Made by a program: the position numbers and the translations under genes. Under the pieces are notes generated by a model that did no database searches, was not told the origin of the DNA, and saw only the letters and a program-made list of their open reading frames with translations. 64,000 bases of DNA from Ramazzottius varieornatus (taxonomy: Eukaryota; Tardigrada; Eutardigrada; Parachela; Ramazzottiidae): positions 1,258,035 through 1,322,034 of the forward strand of contig BDGG01000012.1 of the NCBI GenBank assembly GCA_001949185.1. The letters run 5' to 3'. Shown one piece after another: positions 12,002-24,178 of this stretch (position 1 is its first letter; the number at the start of each line of letters is the position of its first letter).

Positions 12002-12735
12002 AAGAGGGAAAGACAGGAGCCAGAAGTTCGGTCGCATATAGTTTTTTTTTCCTTACATTGCTGCGTGATTATTTTCTTGTCATATTCATCTCTCGTAGGT
12101 TACTTACCTTTATCGTCGGGCTTTCGATTGAACCCAGGCTGGTTACTTCACCTGCGAGGCTGGGTTCATGTCGAAGGGGTTTCTTTCTCTCGACTCTTTT
12201 TATACAAATTTCATGCTTCCAGTCTTCCAGACAGACGAAGACTACCTCCCACCCCCATCAAGCGTTGTTGTTATATCTTTTATGTTTCTTATCCATTACT
12301 AACTTGCCGTAGCAGAAGGTTGTAGTTTACGCTATGTTGTTCTCCTTTGTCCTTTCGAAGTGGTTGATCTGGATGTGTTGGCTCATTTTATTACCTGCTC
12401 GCTTTCTTTCTTGTGTTATTTTTCGTATCCGTGTTCATTAAACAATGCCAAAAATTTCCGCACATTTCACTCAACTTTCTTTACCGCATAAATATGATAT
12501 CACATACAGAAGTAACCGACGCGATATGAAAGTATACCTTATAAAACAAAACAAGAGACACCAGATTCTGTTAAACGTTGCGGACGAAGATCATCGAATA
12601 AATTGCGAACTAATCTGTACAAACAGCTGCAGTTTGGTTATCCAGTGTCAATATCGTATTGGAGATGTGAGAAGGAAATGAAAGATGGCTGAACTGTATG
12701 GATTATCCCTTGATCTTCCACCGCTGTTTCTGTGT
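12002..12735. other. Convergent 3' regions
   Basis: 3' UTRs of the zinc-finger gene (+) and SERINC (-). T-rich stretches and an ATTAAA near 12436 could serve as a polyadenylation signal. No further gene seen. Confidence 0.5.
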
Positions 12736-14984
12736 TTAGGAATAACCAAAGTCGCGGTCCTTGAGGACGACTGGAGCGATCAGGGTCCAAACGTACAGGA
12801 CAACGCAGAACCAACTTGAAGAAATCTTCACCCAAGCCGATGACTTGCTAGTTGACACGTTCTCGATGCCAGAACCAGACTGGTCGGGGTTCAGCCAGTT
12901 AGTCAAGGTCATCATGACGTACAGCGTGCCCAGGGCCAGCATCTACAACAGATTCAAATGAGACAAAGCGTGACCAAATGCATATACTTTAAATTATAGA
13001 AAGCTACCATGTGGAAGAAGCTGTAGCTGTAAGTAACGCTATCTTCCTCGTCGTCGTAGACCTTGTTACCATCCTCCACATCAGCGTCAGTCGCTAAAGA
13101 AAGAAAAGAGTTCATAAGAGCCCGGAAGGGTTCACACCCATACTACGAGTTCGTACGAGGTGAAGAGGTCTTGAGAGTGGTAGCTTCCGTTGCCCCGGTC
13201 AACTTGTCCACGCTGGAATTCGTGGAGTTGCGGATGGTCGACCAGAGGATACAGCCAAACCAGATCAACAAGCCCACGATCCCGGAAGCCGACACAGCTC
13301 GCCCATCTCCTCCGGTTCTGTGCCACGCAGGATAGCACGACTTATTGCCATCTGCAGAACAAGAAACGCGGTCTTTGCGGCAATCTGACTACCGAATTTT
13401 CAGGAGCGGTTAACGAACATACCTGGCTGATTGCTAAGAGCTGACCATGTTAAGAACATTACATAGAGGGAGATAATAGAGGCCTGCATCAAACCTGATC
13501 GCGGTTGGCCTAGAAAGGATGGAAAAACTCTAAGTCTCGGTCCGAAAGCCCAGGGAAACCCGCTGTCACTTGCGTTCTTGCACTTTGGGCATGACGGCGA
13601 CCACGGAGAACAGGATGCACAAGATCATGTTGAAACTGATGAAGAACTTGTTGATACCGCAGCCGTCGCTCTGCAGAGTAGAAGAAACAGTATGCACTTC
13701 CGCCGAATCATGGCTGACGTATGAAAGATTGGTTACTACTTATCGATCGAGGAAGACCATTCTCATTGTTACACACCTGTATGTAGAACACGTAAAGCAG
13801 GATCACCGCCGTCAGGGTGAGCGCGTAACACAGCATAGTGACTCCAACCACACCTAGCGAGATGGAAAAGCATCAAAAGAAAGCGCAAGTCAACTGATGT
13901 CCGGTTGTTCACACATCAGCGACCTGATACTGTGTCTTAGTTATATGGAACAAGGAAGTAATAAACTCAAAATAAGCACTAACCGACATAGTACGCTCGG
14001 TTGTCTGTTTCCTCGTACTTTCCGATCCACGTTTCAGCCCAGCTATGAGCGAGGTCGATGATCAGGACAAGCTGGACCACGATGAACAAGAAACCACCGA
14101 CCATCCCAATGTACATCCAAGCTGCAAACGATACAATACAGATGACCACACTGCACGGAAGGCGACTTCCGTCCGACGGATGGCCGATTTGATCAACTTA
14201 TTTTGGATAGTGACTCGTCCACTTTATCAACGCGACGTACGGACAGAACTAAACCACGTACCTGTGGCGAATTCGTTTCCAGGAATAAAGAACGCACCGA
14301 CTGCAATGCCAACAACGATAGCGTACTTGAAGAACCAGAACCTGCGTAAACAACGTTCAAGCATTAATATTAATCAAACTCCACAGTATTCCAAAACGAA
14401 ATTTACCCATTTTGAATTCCTGCTCGAGGGTCTTTCGAGCTTTTGGTGTTGAACATCAGAACCATTAGCAGGACAAAGAAGCATGTCAGTGCGAAGCAGA
14501 TTCGATATACGCCATTATAGCCTGCCACTCGAGCACAGTCCACTCCGGCGTTCACGTCCGGAACTACCGGAAAGAAGCTTTCCGTGTCGTTGTTGGCGCA
14601 AATGTACTTCCTCCCCCAACCCTACAAGTACACAGTTTGTTAGAATGACCTGTGTATATGGTCTCGTTGCAGGCGTTACTGTTAATGTCGATAGTTCGTA
14701 CCTCCGCCAGGGATGACTGCACTGCTGGTGACAGCAGAATCAGTGACACAATAGTTCCCAGAAACAGCATGATGCCATACATGATCCTCGTGGACGTCGA
14801 GTTCCGGCAAGTAGGACAAGAACGACAGCATAGCCCACATGCTGCAGTTCCGCAGCAGCACGCCAGCTAGAAAACAAAGCTTATAATTAGTCTAGCCACC
14901 CATGCGGAAGTCAGTAGCACCTAAACAATCACGAACCTGCGCAATACAGCCTGCTCCTCCGAGCACAGCCAACACAGCGCCCAT
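12736..14984 (-). CDS. Serine incorporator (SERINC/TMS1 family)
   Basis: Multipass membrane protein of the SERINC family, associated with serine-derived phospholipid content and lipid scrambling. Start [13 protein letters not shown] at 14984 matches the family start. Exon 2 has the hallmark Cys-rich [18 protein letters not shown] and [10 protein letters not shown], followed by the hydrophobic [15 protein letters not shown]. Later exons encode further membrane segments ([58 protein letters not shown] then [10 protein letters not shown]). The last exon holds the conserved tail [24 protein letters not shown] and [18 protein letters not shown]. Seven or more introns. Shares a 588 bp divergent promoter with LRPPRC. 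Subtype cannot be told. Confidence 0.93.
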
Positions 14985-15572
14985 GGTCTTGGAAAGTTTT
15001 TCTATCGATATCTCCAACGAGCAACAACGGGATGTCACCAAGATATTGACAAGCCTCTACGGCACGCTATCCACGGAGTCGATACGCTTGGAACCTCGGC
15101 CTTGTTCCTCCGGGCTTAGGCTCTCTCGCTACGGGAACTCGGCTACAGCTGCAGGTTCTCAAATCCAAGAGGTGAGAAAGAACGAGAGCTATGACAAAGA
15201 GTGCGACGGAGTAGTTGGAGAAGACAGCAGCAACTAAATCTGCTTAAATGACCTCATCCATGTTGCTCGGAAAATGAAAATCAATAACGAAGCACAGGAA
15301 CGAAATTGCGGTTTCACCTGGACACGCGTTAACCTGATTGGTTACATGGAGCCACGCCAGGTAATGGCGAGTACTCGTGTGTTTGCTAGCTATCATTCAA
15401 ACTTTCCGGAATTTCCGGCCGGAAGCCAGGGAGAAACATCCCTTTCGAGTTTCGAAGCCACAGTACTAGTGCGCGTGCTGGAAACTTCTTCTCCGTAATC
15501 GGTACATGTAGATGCCATAAGGCTGTCTGGATACTTCTTCGGTCGTTGCAGGTTGCTAGCGCATCTCGGAGA
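14985..15572. promoter_or_regulatory. Divergent promoter region between SERINC and LRPPRC
   Basis: 588 bp separate the two start codons on opposite strands, so both genes must be driven from here. No TATA box stands out. A small frame at 15274-15498 has no family resemblance. No precise motif is claimed. Confidence 0.5.
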
Positions 15573-18500
15573 ATGTCGGGAGCAGTCCGATTGCGTCATC
15601 TGGCTACAAGCGCGGCGCGATGCTCCTTGTTGGCGAAACATGGACAGATTCCGAAGCAGTACCTCCACCTTTTACAGCAGCAGTTCCTCGAAGCCGGACG
15701 CCGTACGGTGACCGCACAAGCAGCTGCTACTGTCAAAGATGCTGGAGAAGCGAAGTCGCAACCATCACAGGACGCCACTGGCCGCAGCACAAGACGGAAC
15801 CTAGGCTTCACTAACAACGGAAGACCACCGCTGTCTGTGCCCAGTCGTCAGCTAAAATCCAACGGGGGAGGTGCAACAAGCGGAGCAGACTTTGACCGAG
15901 CTATTGTAAAGATGGACGTCGATGTGAAACGGTCTGGACGGGTAGCGATTGGCGACTTTTCTGCTCGACTAGAAGATATCAAGAAACTAGGTATCAAATA
16001 CAACTAACAAAACGGTCATTATAACAATATCGACACGTATTCGCATGTAGGGAAAGTATCGAGCCAGAACGCGCTTCTGATGATCCGGTGTTGCGGTACG
16101 TTACTCCCAGATTTGAACGCGAAGGATCGGAACAAGTTGACGGATGAACTATGGACGATCCTGCAGAAATCGGTGGACCGGCTGGACATTAGCCATTACA
16201 ACGCGCTGCTAAAAGTCTACCTAGAGAATGAGCACCAGTTCGACCCCATCGCCTTTCTGGCTCAGTTAGAACAGAAAGGCATCGAGCCCAACCGCGTGAC
16301 CTTCCAAAGACTGACAGCTTTCTACTGTCAGAAAGGAGACATCGAAGGTGCCACGAAGATTCTGGAGTTCATGCGAGCGAAGGACTTACCTATCAACGAG
16401 TCGATATTCAACGTCCTTATCCAAGGTGGCTCTATATTCTGAACATCAAAAGAACTAGACGAACCTCCGTTGTCGCAAAATATAGCTTTAGTATGACTTT
16501 AGGCTACGCACGAAGTGGGGACATGAAGAGTGCGGAAGGTGTACTGGACATGATGACCAGTTCGCAACTGGAGCCTTCCTCCGTCACGTATCGAACTCTG
16601 CTGGAAGCGTATGGCGAGAAAGGTGACATGGAGAGTGTACGAAGAGTGATGGAACTGGCCAAGACGAAAGGAATTCAGCTCAATGACGCAGATCTCTTTG
16701 ATATCATCCTAGCCATGACGGCCAAGGGACACAAGCAGCATGCCGGTGAGCTGATAGCACAGTTGCGGCGTACTCCGGGCTTCCTTCAGGATGCCATAAA
16801 CGCCTCGCTAAGAATGGTCGATGACGACGCCAGCGATGTAGCTTTCGACCTGCTGACCAGTGTAAACATCCCCAAGGAGCCGAACGACCGCGCAGGGTTT
16901 GCTGTCATGTTTCTGAAGAAGATGATCCGATATGGAGCTCCGGTGGAAGTGGTGTGGAAGTACGCCGAAGAGTTACGGACGAAACAGATGAACCCGTGGG
17001 CTTTCGAACGCGTCCTGGAGGCAGCTTTCCACGTAAGCTTTCATATGCGTTGCCCTTTCATGCTAACTACCATTTATACACCTTCAGGAACTTCTTTTCA
17101 TGGTAAAGTTGAGCTGGTTCCTTCGTTTCAGTGCAATCAGGTGGAGCATGCAAAGGAATTTCTCCTGCGGATGCCTGGTGCCGGCGCCGAAGTTCGTCCG
17201 CATTATTACTGGCCGCTGTTTGCTGCCTACGGAAAACAGGGCGACATTCGCAGTGTGTTTGACCTAGTTGCCAGCATGAACGAAACAGCTGTTCCAGTGA
17301 CGCTGGAGACCCTGACTGACTTTGTCCTGCCCGCTCTGAAGGGACTGTCGACTGACGAGATCGTCGATCAGTTCCGCATCCGTTTTCCCGGCATGTCCTT
17401 CGTCACTCCCATGGCGGTACACTTCCTCCAGCAAAACCAAGTTCAGGAAGCCAGCAAATTCTTGCAAAACAAAGACGACGGTGATATCAACCCACAGGTA
17501 AGAGATATGAATACTTCCACTGTTGATGAACTATTAGCGGATAATTTTTCTCAGTAACCTTATGTTTTTTGTGTTTTTAGGTTATCAGCAGGACACTGGC
17601 GGAGTGGTGGGTGGGTACCAAAGACCTGTCTCCTGGTTCAGCTTTGCTGAAGAGGCTGGCAAAGATTTCCTCCAAAGGACAGAACGATGCATTTGACGCC
17701 GTTGGTAACTTTGTGTTGCGGGTCTTGGCCGCTTCAAAGGGTGACGAAGCGGTGATGGAGCAGTGCTTGAGAGGCCTGGCCAAAGATGGCCACAAGATGA
17801 GCACCAATGCTGGCAACCTCATCGAAAGTCGGTTCGGGGGAAGGCTGCCAGAAAAGCTGGGAACCTTGCTAGACCAGGTGGTAGGTGGGAATGTCGGTGG
17901 ACAAAGGTTCGATGACGAATTCGAAAAGCATCCGCGAAATATGAGTGTCGACGAGTTGGAAGACCATCTTCAGGTACTGTTGTCCTTTCTTTTGAATGGC
18001 TTGTACGGCTCTTTTACCGGCGTTTTTATTTCTTAGGAATTGACAAGCAAGAATATGAACACGCGCGGTGTTCTTCGGCGTCTGTTGGTCGAGCATTCTC
18101 GTCTGCGTAACGTGAAACGAGCGGAAGAGATCAAAGCCCAGCTGGACGGAGGCAACTTTGAGTATTCTGGAGCCATGTACGCCCAAATGATGGACATGTA
18201 CACGGCGCAAGGCAACTTGGACAAGGCGCTGCAGTTACAGAAGCAAGCACAGAACATCGACAAGTCTTTCGTTCCCGACGCTTACAAGTTTATGAACCTG
18301 GCAACGTTGATGATCAAGAAGGGCAAGAGAGATGAAGCTGTCCAGATGCTGGAAGACTATGCAAAGAAGTACGAACGACAGTTTGAGTTTGATGCCTTGG
18401 AACGCAATGTCTTCCGTATCTTGAATGCGGCGGCGGAAGTTGGCGATGTAGCTGGGCTGAAGAAGCTGTGGGAAACCCTGAATAATCATGGCAAAATGAC

Positions 18501-20791
18501 ACCTTCCAACTTGGTGTGTGGGCCGTTTGTGAAAGTTCACATTCTTAAGAATGATACCAAAGGTGTGTATTCTGGACCCTGATAACGTGTGGAGTTAGTA
18601 AATCTAGATACTGTAATGCTTCTTTAACTTCGCGAAATACGTTATAATACGCGAGGAACGTCCCCCCGAGAGTTGGTAGGTTATAGTCACCGGACCGGGG
18701 TTCAAATCCACGCGTACGGTCTTGTGATTGGCGAAGTTCAAGAAGCATTACAGTGTGCTTTTCATCCAGCCTGCATACAGCGACCCATGTGTATGCACTG
18801 AGGTGCGGGCCGTGCGGCAATATGCCGGTCTATAAGAGGGTTCCTCTCATACACCTGCATACATCACTGGCAAGCTTTGTATGCAGGAATGAGTATTTCG
18901 TTCTTCGATATTTCCCCTACAGTTTGCTTAACGCTTTTTCATGCTTCTTAGGTGCGGTAGAAGCTTTCGGTGAATGTGTAGAAAAGTACAGTCAGACACC
19001 GTGGAAGGGTGAGTTGATGAAGCGGTTGATCGAGATGGAAGATACAGCCAGTCTGCAGACGGTCGTGGACCAGTCGATCAAGATCCACGGGGAATCCAAC
19101 AGTCTCTACGACCTGGCTTTTGCTTTCCTCGAAGCTGGAAAAGAGAAACAAGCTCGAAAGATATTCGACACACCCGGCTTACGAGCTAGGATAGATAGAT
19201 TAGAGAACTTTGCTATCAGAGCTATGGAGAATAATCGTATCGACCTTATGCAGTCATTACTGTCCGCCACGAAGAATGTGCTTGATATCGATCGTGATAT
19301 TCTGTACTACCATCTTGTAAGACTGTCCGGTAAGCTGGGTGAAGCGGACAGAGCACTGAATGTGTGGATCACCATGCAAGAAGAAAGTTTGCAGCCGTCA
19401 GTTCGGACGCTCCGCGCACTGGCAACAATCCTGAAAGAACACAAGAGGGAAGTACCGTTTGCTGTTCCTGATGAAGTGCGGTCGCAAGAGATGTCTGCCT
19501 CACCGGAAGAACAGAAACTGTTGAACGCCATACGGGAAGACAACCCCGATGCTGCCTTGCAGTTCAAGCAAGACCTGGACTCGAAGGACCAACCTATAAG
19601 TGTCAAGGGATACTCCTATCTCATCGAACTCTTGCTCCAGGTAAAGTCAGTTTCAAGCCCAAGTTGCAGAGACGGTTGATGGATCTTTTTGTGCTCTTTC
19701 TATAGAAAGACCGTGTGAAGGAAGCCGTGAATCTCACACAGGAAGTTCTCCAGCAAGGCAACCATCCTTTCCCAACTGTCTGCAAGTTCCTCATTACCAA
19801 ACTCAGTCGAGCCGGAGACGTCGCTACTTTGGTAAGTAATGTAAAGTACGCCGATAGACTTGATTATCCTGACAAATAATCGAGAAGACTTTGTTATGGT
19901 TGCTTTACAAATCATGTGGTCTATTGTCAGGAGCAACTGAAGCCATTGTTCTCGGAGAAGACGGCAGCGTTCCTTCAGCTGAACAAGAACATCTTCAACG
20001 CTTATGTCAACTCAAACCGCTCCGAAGAGCTTCTGGATCGCCTGGAACAAAGTCCGCCAGAGCCTGATCAGGCTCCACTGATGGGTCTGGTTCATATGCT
20101 GCGGACCTCACCCAACCTGCTTCCCCGTGTGGAGAAACTCGTCGAACGCTACGCACAGGTTGACGATGTACGGCCGGTAGTGTCCTTATGGATCTACCTC
20201 TTCGGTGAACGGAAGTTCGAGGAAAGTAGAAGGCTGCTGGAGAAGTATCCTGCGGCCGCACCGCGTTTGAGAGCGGTCGCTATTTGTGAGAAGGCTCATG
20301 AAACCAATGACGTTGAGCTGTTGAGGAAGTTGATCGAGACGCTGAGGGAACACAGCAGACCGAATGTGGCGCTGGCCTACAGCTACCTCATCGGTCTTCA
20401 CTGCCATAACCGTGACTACGATGCAGCTTTAAAGGTGCTGAAAGAAGCTCAGGATGAAGCGGGCATTGCGCTGCATGAAATGCGCTTGTCGGCTTTGCGT
20501 GTCCTTGAGAAAGGTCTCATACAGTCGGGCAAGGTAAGATTGGTTCGTTTTTGACAGATCAACTGGCGCACCATTTCGGGTGTTAGAAATACTGTGTTCC
20601 GTCAGTTGATGCGACGAAATTGGCTCCGGTGTAATGATTCGGACCCCCATGAGTTTGGTAACTTTGATTGTTCATCGGTCTGTTTGATTTCATAGCCGGT
20701 ACCCTTCCAAATCCCCGAAGGACCCAGAAAGCAGACTCGGGAGCAAGAGGACCAAGAGGAAGAGGAACCGGTCAGAGAAAGACGGGCTTAG
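15573..20791 (+). CDS. LRPPRC: LRPPRC-like pentatricopeptide-repeat mitochondrial RNA-binding protein
   Basis: PPR protein that in animals stabilises and coordinates translation of mitochondrial mRNAs. The N-terminus (MSGAVRLRHLATSAARCS) is Arg/Ser/Ala-rich and lacks acids, as a matrix presequence should. Repeats of about 35 residues follow, for example DISHYNALLKVYLENEH, EPNRVTFQRLTAFYCQKGD, ESIFNVLIQGYARSGDMKS and SSVTYRTLLEAYGEKGDME, with more spread to the C-terminus (FEYSGAMYAQMMDMYTAQGN, VALAYSYLIGLHCHNRDY). The last exon encodes an acidic, charged tail (QEDQEEEEPVRERRA). Around ten introns; phase checks hold at each join examined. Length about 1,300 residues fits the family (bicoid stability factor in insects). 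One intron (18562-18952) is unusually long and contains a foldback. Confidence 0.88.
18562..18952 (+). other. Long repeat-bearing intron of LRPPRC
   Basis: About 390 nt, against 50-150 nt for most introns here. It begins after GATACCAAAG and ends at the acceptor before GTGCGGTAGAAGC, phase kept. It holds the foldback at 18611-18753 and, further on, a second smaller inverted pair, CCTGCATAC (near 18769) and GTATGCAGG (near 18878). Confidence 0.75.
18611..18753. repeat. Foldback repeat with tRNA-like B box inside
   Basis: The left arm starts CTGTAATGCTTCTTTAACTT and the right arm ends AAGCATTACAG; the arms are complementary over about 23 nt with one mismatch. Between them GGGGTTCAAATCC (near 18699) matches the RNA polymerase III B box, preceded by an A-box-like CGAGAGTTGGTAGG. 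This resembles a tRNA-derived SINE or MITE, not a functional tRNA, since I could not fold an acceptor stem. Confidence 0.65.
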
Positions 20792-21140
20792 TGACAAGTT
20801 AGTGCCACTGTTTTGTTCGAGGTTCCTCATTTCTTATGATCGTTTGCTACCAAATAGTGCTTGGACCTTGAGTGTTTACGGGCCGTCGACCCAGTGTGAG
20901 TGTCTGTTATTTATGAGGAACGGCTTGGTCCCGTTCTTTTTAGGTTTTATAGGCTGGTTCATTCAACCTAGGAATACTGCAGTGACAACAACAAAAATTG
21001 CTAAATCAGCGATATGCTGAGCGGCAAGCGGGCAATGTACAGACAGATCAAGGAAGATTTTATGGACGAAGTGCTCATTCGAGATTTTGGCAGCGCAAAA
21101 TTTAATAGAGATGAACTAGCAGAATCAGGTCAGGTTCATG
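20792..21140. other. Convergent 3' spacer
   Basis: 3' regions of LRPPRC (+) and the SLC35G-like gene (-). A 45-codon ORF (21014-21151, MLSGKRAMYRQIKED...) overlaps the end of the transporter gene; without homology or a promoter I do not call it. Confidence 0.4.
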
Positions 21141-23043
21141 TTATGAGCTAATCGTCAAGCGAACACTCTCGGTCGTGTTTACAGGTGGTTGGACTTTCTT
21201 CCGACAGCAACAGGTAGTTAGACCGTCCAGCCACTTGTCGACCTTTTGAACCACGATAGCCAGTTTGGAATCGGGGGGCAGTTTGCATGCAGCTTCTCGT
21301 AAGCTGATGAAGGAGACGCAAAAGACAACCAGCAGGGCTCCGATAATACTGAGGTAATGCGGGATTACTTTGAAGAGGGTAACTTGCCAGACGAAGGACC
21401 AGACAATGTCGCCCGTTCGTAGCAGCGAAATCAAGCCGGCGGACTCTAACCGTAGGGCGCGCGTTAATGCTTCTTGAGAGATTAGGGTTAAGAGGCCCAC
21501 GCCGAGCAGGTAGCTTATTTCCCATGGATCGGTAGGGAAGACGAAGTGGTCCAACACAGCGGTAGCGACTAGCGAGATCAACAACCCGATGAATGCGGTG
21601 TAGAAAAGAACGATGGTCGAATCCACATCTTTCATCTGACGAACTGTAAAAAAACAACAGGTACGATATTGGCAAGAATATTTGGAACGTGGAAAAATGA
21701 ACATGATCGTTATCCGAAGTGGCGCACACTCTTAGTATCATTGGCTGGCGGTGTGTGCAACTTGGTAAAACGATTAGGCTTAAGTCCTTTGCCGACGGCA
21801 ACGTCCTTTTTTTGGATATTCGGTTTGATCCACGTTGTTCTCACTAACCGGTAACGTAGACGGAAGCAGTGAACACGGAAGACGCAAGAGCTGCTACACA
21901 TCCCCACATATGGTCATCCCATGCAACGTCCGGGTTGTACGCGGCGGCTCCGAAGATGAAGGTTGGACGAGATACCAGCGCGCAGCCCGTCAGGGTGAAC
22001 ACGATGGCCACGCCATGGATCACGTGAAACTTTTCCTTCAAGAAAATGCGGCCCAGAATACTGGCGAAGACTGGACTACTGAATAAGATGACCGATGCGT
22101 CAGCCAAAGGTAGTCTTTTTAAGGCAAAATATTTTCCGTAGGTGGACGCGGAACCTAGCACAGCCCGTGCTATCAGGACCCATCCGCGGGTCTTCAGCAA
22201 CTCTAGACGGAACGGATTTGTCTTCTTGAAGCCCAGCGTGAGAAGGAGGGGAACAAGCATCACGACGTAACGGAAGACCGCAATTTCAAATGTCCCGATC
22301 GTCTCGATCAGCTTGACCAGCAAGGCGACCAGGGAATTGGTGAAGCCCGAAGTCAAGCCGAGAAAGACTCCTAAAGGACACCAAAGGTATTAATTTAAAC
22401 AAAAATTTATAATGATTAATAGCCGACTGAAAACTCTATTCAAAACTAGTACGGTCATGCAACTGGTGACCAGTTTTCAAATTTCAGACTTGCGTAAAAT
22501 GAAGAATATTTAGTTGCGCTATCACAAATCTGATAGCGTGGGACGTCGGCAAATAACTTGAACATATCGTTTTTCCCAGTGGCGCACACTATCAGCCAGT
22601 AACAATGCAAACGTGCGCCACTTGGGATAACCATCCTGTTCAGTTCATTTGCCGACCTGCCACAAGATGTGCAAAAAACACAGTGAAATACCTAGTAGAG
22701 ATCGTAGGTACTGTCGGGTGGACGATCTGACTGAGCTCGCCGTTTTTTCTGTTTGCTCAATGCTACCATCTTTTGCAGGAATAGAAAAGGGTTCTTGAGG
22801 ACTTTCCGGATCATCGTCGTCGTCCGGTTGCGCAAGCGGTGGAGTCTTCAGAGGGATCTTAGCTGCATCCAGATGGGCGTGGGCAGGTAGAGCCATAGGG
22901 ATCTCCACCAGGTCGATCGTGTCGTCTGACGAAGCATCGAAGGAGCACAGCGCAGCTTTGGCCGAAGAGACTCGCCGAACGTTAACGCTAGGAGAATCAA
23001 CAATGATGGCCACAGACGTCGGAACTCTTTCCAAACCTGGCAT
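21141..23043 (-). CDS. SLC35G-like EamA-domain membrane transporter
   Basis: Member of the drug/metabolite transporter superfamily with two EamA halves. Exon 1 (23043 down to about 22690) encodes a hydrophilic, acidic N-terminus and the first hydrophobic residues. Exon 2 encodes half one: VFRYVVMLVPLLLTLGF, then a stretch matching the family pattern R-x-x-x-G (ARAVLGSASTYGKYFALKRL), LADASVILFSSPVFASILG, FLKEKFHVIHGVAIVFTLTG. Exon 3 encodes half two, including DVDSTIVLFYTAFIGLLIS, EISYLLGVGLLTLISQEALT and IPHYLSIIGALLVVFCVSF, with a Cys-rich tail (TCCCRKK). About ten membrane segments. Substrate unknown; human SLC35G1 sits in the ER or plasma membrane. Both introns contain a copy of the same foldback element. 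Confidence 0.85.
21690..21796. repeat. Foldback element copy B, GTGGCGCA family
   Basis: Left arm ATGATCGTTATCCGAAGTGG then CGCACAC; right arm GTGTGTGCAACTTGGTAAAA followed by CGATTAGG and terminal TTTGCCGAC. Lies in the intron between the two halves of the SLC35G-like gene. Boundaries approximate because the left end has drifted. Confidence 0.75.
22545..22656. repeat. Foldback element copy C, GTGGCGCA family (best preserved)
   Basis: Ends are GTCGGCAAAT and ATTTGCCGAC, perfectly complementary. Arms of about 42 bp run to the core AGTGGCGCA/TGCGCCACTT. 112 bp, non-coding, in the first intron of the SLC35G-like gene. I could not identify a clear target-site duplication. Confidence 0.9.
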
Positions 23044-23160
23044 CGTCCCAGGTCGGTATTTCACACAGCACAATTATTTTGAGAAGGCCGATAAAAACCT
23101 GAATAGTGCCGTCTTTCGATAAGCTACATCGGTAAACAAAACGGCAGAGTTCTTCTTTTA

Positions 23161-23171
23161 TGCGCATGCGT
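23161..23171. promoter_or_regulatory. NRF-1-like site upstream of SLC35G-like gene
   Basis: TGCGCATGCGT matches the palindromic NRF-1 consensus closely and sits about 118 bp upstream of the transporter ATG. Function is inferred from the motif only. Confidence 0.4.
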
Positions 23172-24178
23172 CAACTGGGCAAAAGCGGCTGGTTGATACA
23201 AAGTACTGTTATCGCTTTCTTCGTAGAGAAAAGCTACAACGATAACAACATTGAGTCACCTTCGTTGGCACGAGTTTTCGCTCTGCTGTCAATTGTATCA
23301 CATGCATGTCTACCTTGTATTCGTCTATTCGGGCTCATGTCTGAATCTGATCGGCATTACTGGCTTTGCTTTGATGACCTACTCGATACTTTGTGCCTGC
23401 GGTCCATGCTTCTTCAGAGAAGGGGAAAGCATGCACCCAGGCTGATTCAACCGAGGTAAAGCTAAAGCAATGTGGATAGTGGACCGAATGGTGGAAGCGG
23501 CGAAAGATGGATGTTCCCAGGACACGCCCAATATTATGGCCATAAGTGACGACAGAGGCAGACTTCGGACAACTAAACTTAGCTGGTGAAGCTGCTTTAA
23601 GCACGTTTGCTTCATGCTCGACTACTTTGGCCCGTGAAATCTAGCGGCTTCATGGAAAAGCCTACTGACGGAAGGGCCAAGTGACGCAGTTTGCCTGATA
23701 TTGTATAATTATATTTCCCGCGCAACATTCAGCATCGAACGCGGAAGTTCGATGTCGTCCGATGGAATCGTGATAAACAGGCGTATTTGCCTGCCGGTAT
23801 CACCATAAAAGGATGGCGCCAGACTAGTGGAACGGAAGCGGTAACCCGCCAAGAGATCAAAACCTGAAGACAACTGGATGCATCAACGGCAAACCCTGAA
23901 AACCTGCAACTTCTTCCGAACTGCGGGCCCCAACAATACACCTCTAAGGTATTTCGCGTCCTTCGGAGATTTTTAAAGATGCATCATAATCCCGGATATA
24001 GCCAGGCAAGGTTCTTCTTTCCAACATGAAGTTCACCGTCTGATCCCACAGAAAAGAGCACCATTCGAGCATCGGTCAGTTTTCTTCGAAATGTGCGCAT
24101 GTCCCTTTGGCATACAATGTAGAAAGTGTCTACGAAAAAGCTCAAAAGATTCACCAGAAAGACCGACTGATGTGGCTT
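23172..24178. other. Spacer, no gene seen
   Basis: Contains only short frames on both strands with no splice logic or homology. The right end is the 3' side of the HKTES-repeat gene. Confidence 0.5.

Noticed and set aside
21014-21151. 45-codon ORF MLSGKRAMYRQIKED... after LRPPRC
   Set aside because: Looks protein-like but overlaps the end of the SLC35G-like gene and has no family match; could be 3' UTR.
21148-21801. 217-codon minus-strand frame overlapping the SLC35G-like last exon
   Set aside because: Shifted frame of the same exon; it lacks membrane segments and EamA pattern, which the 21141-21704 frame has.
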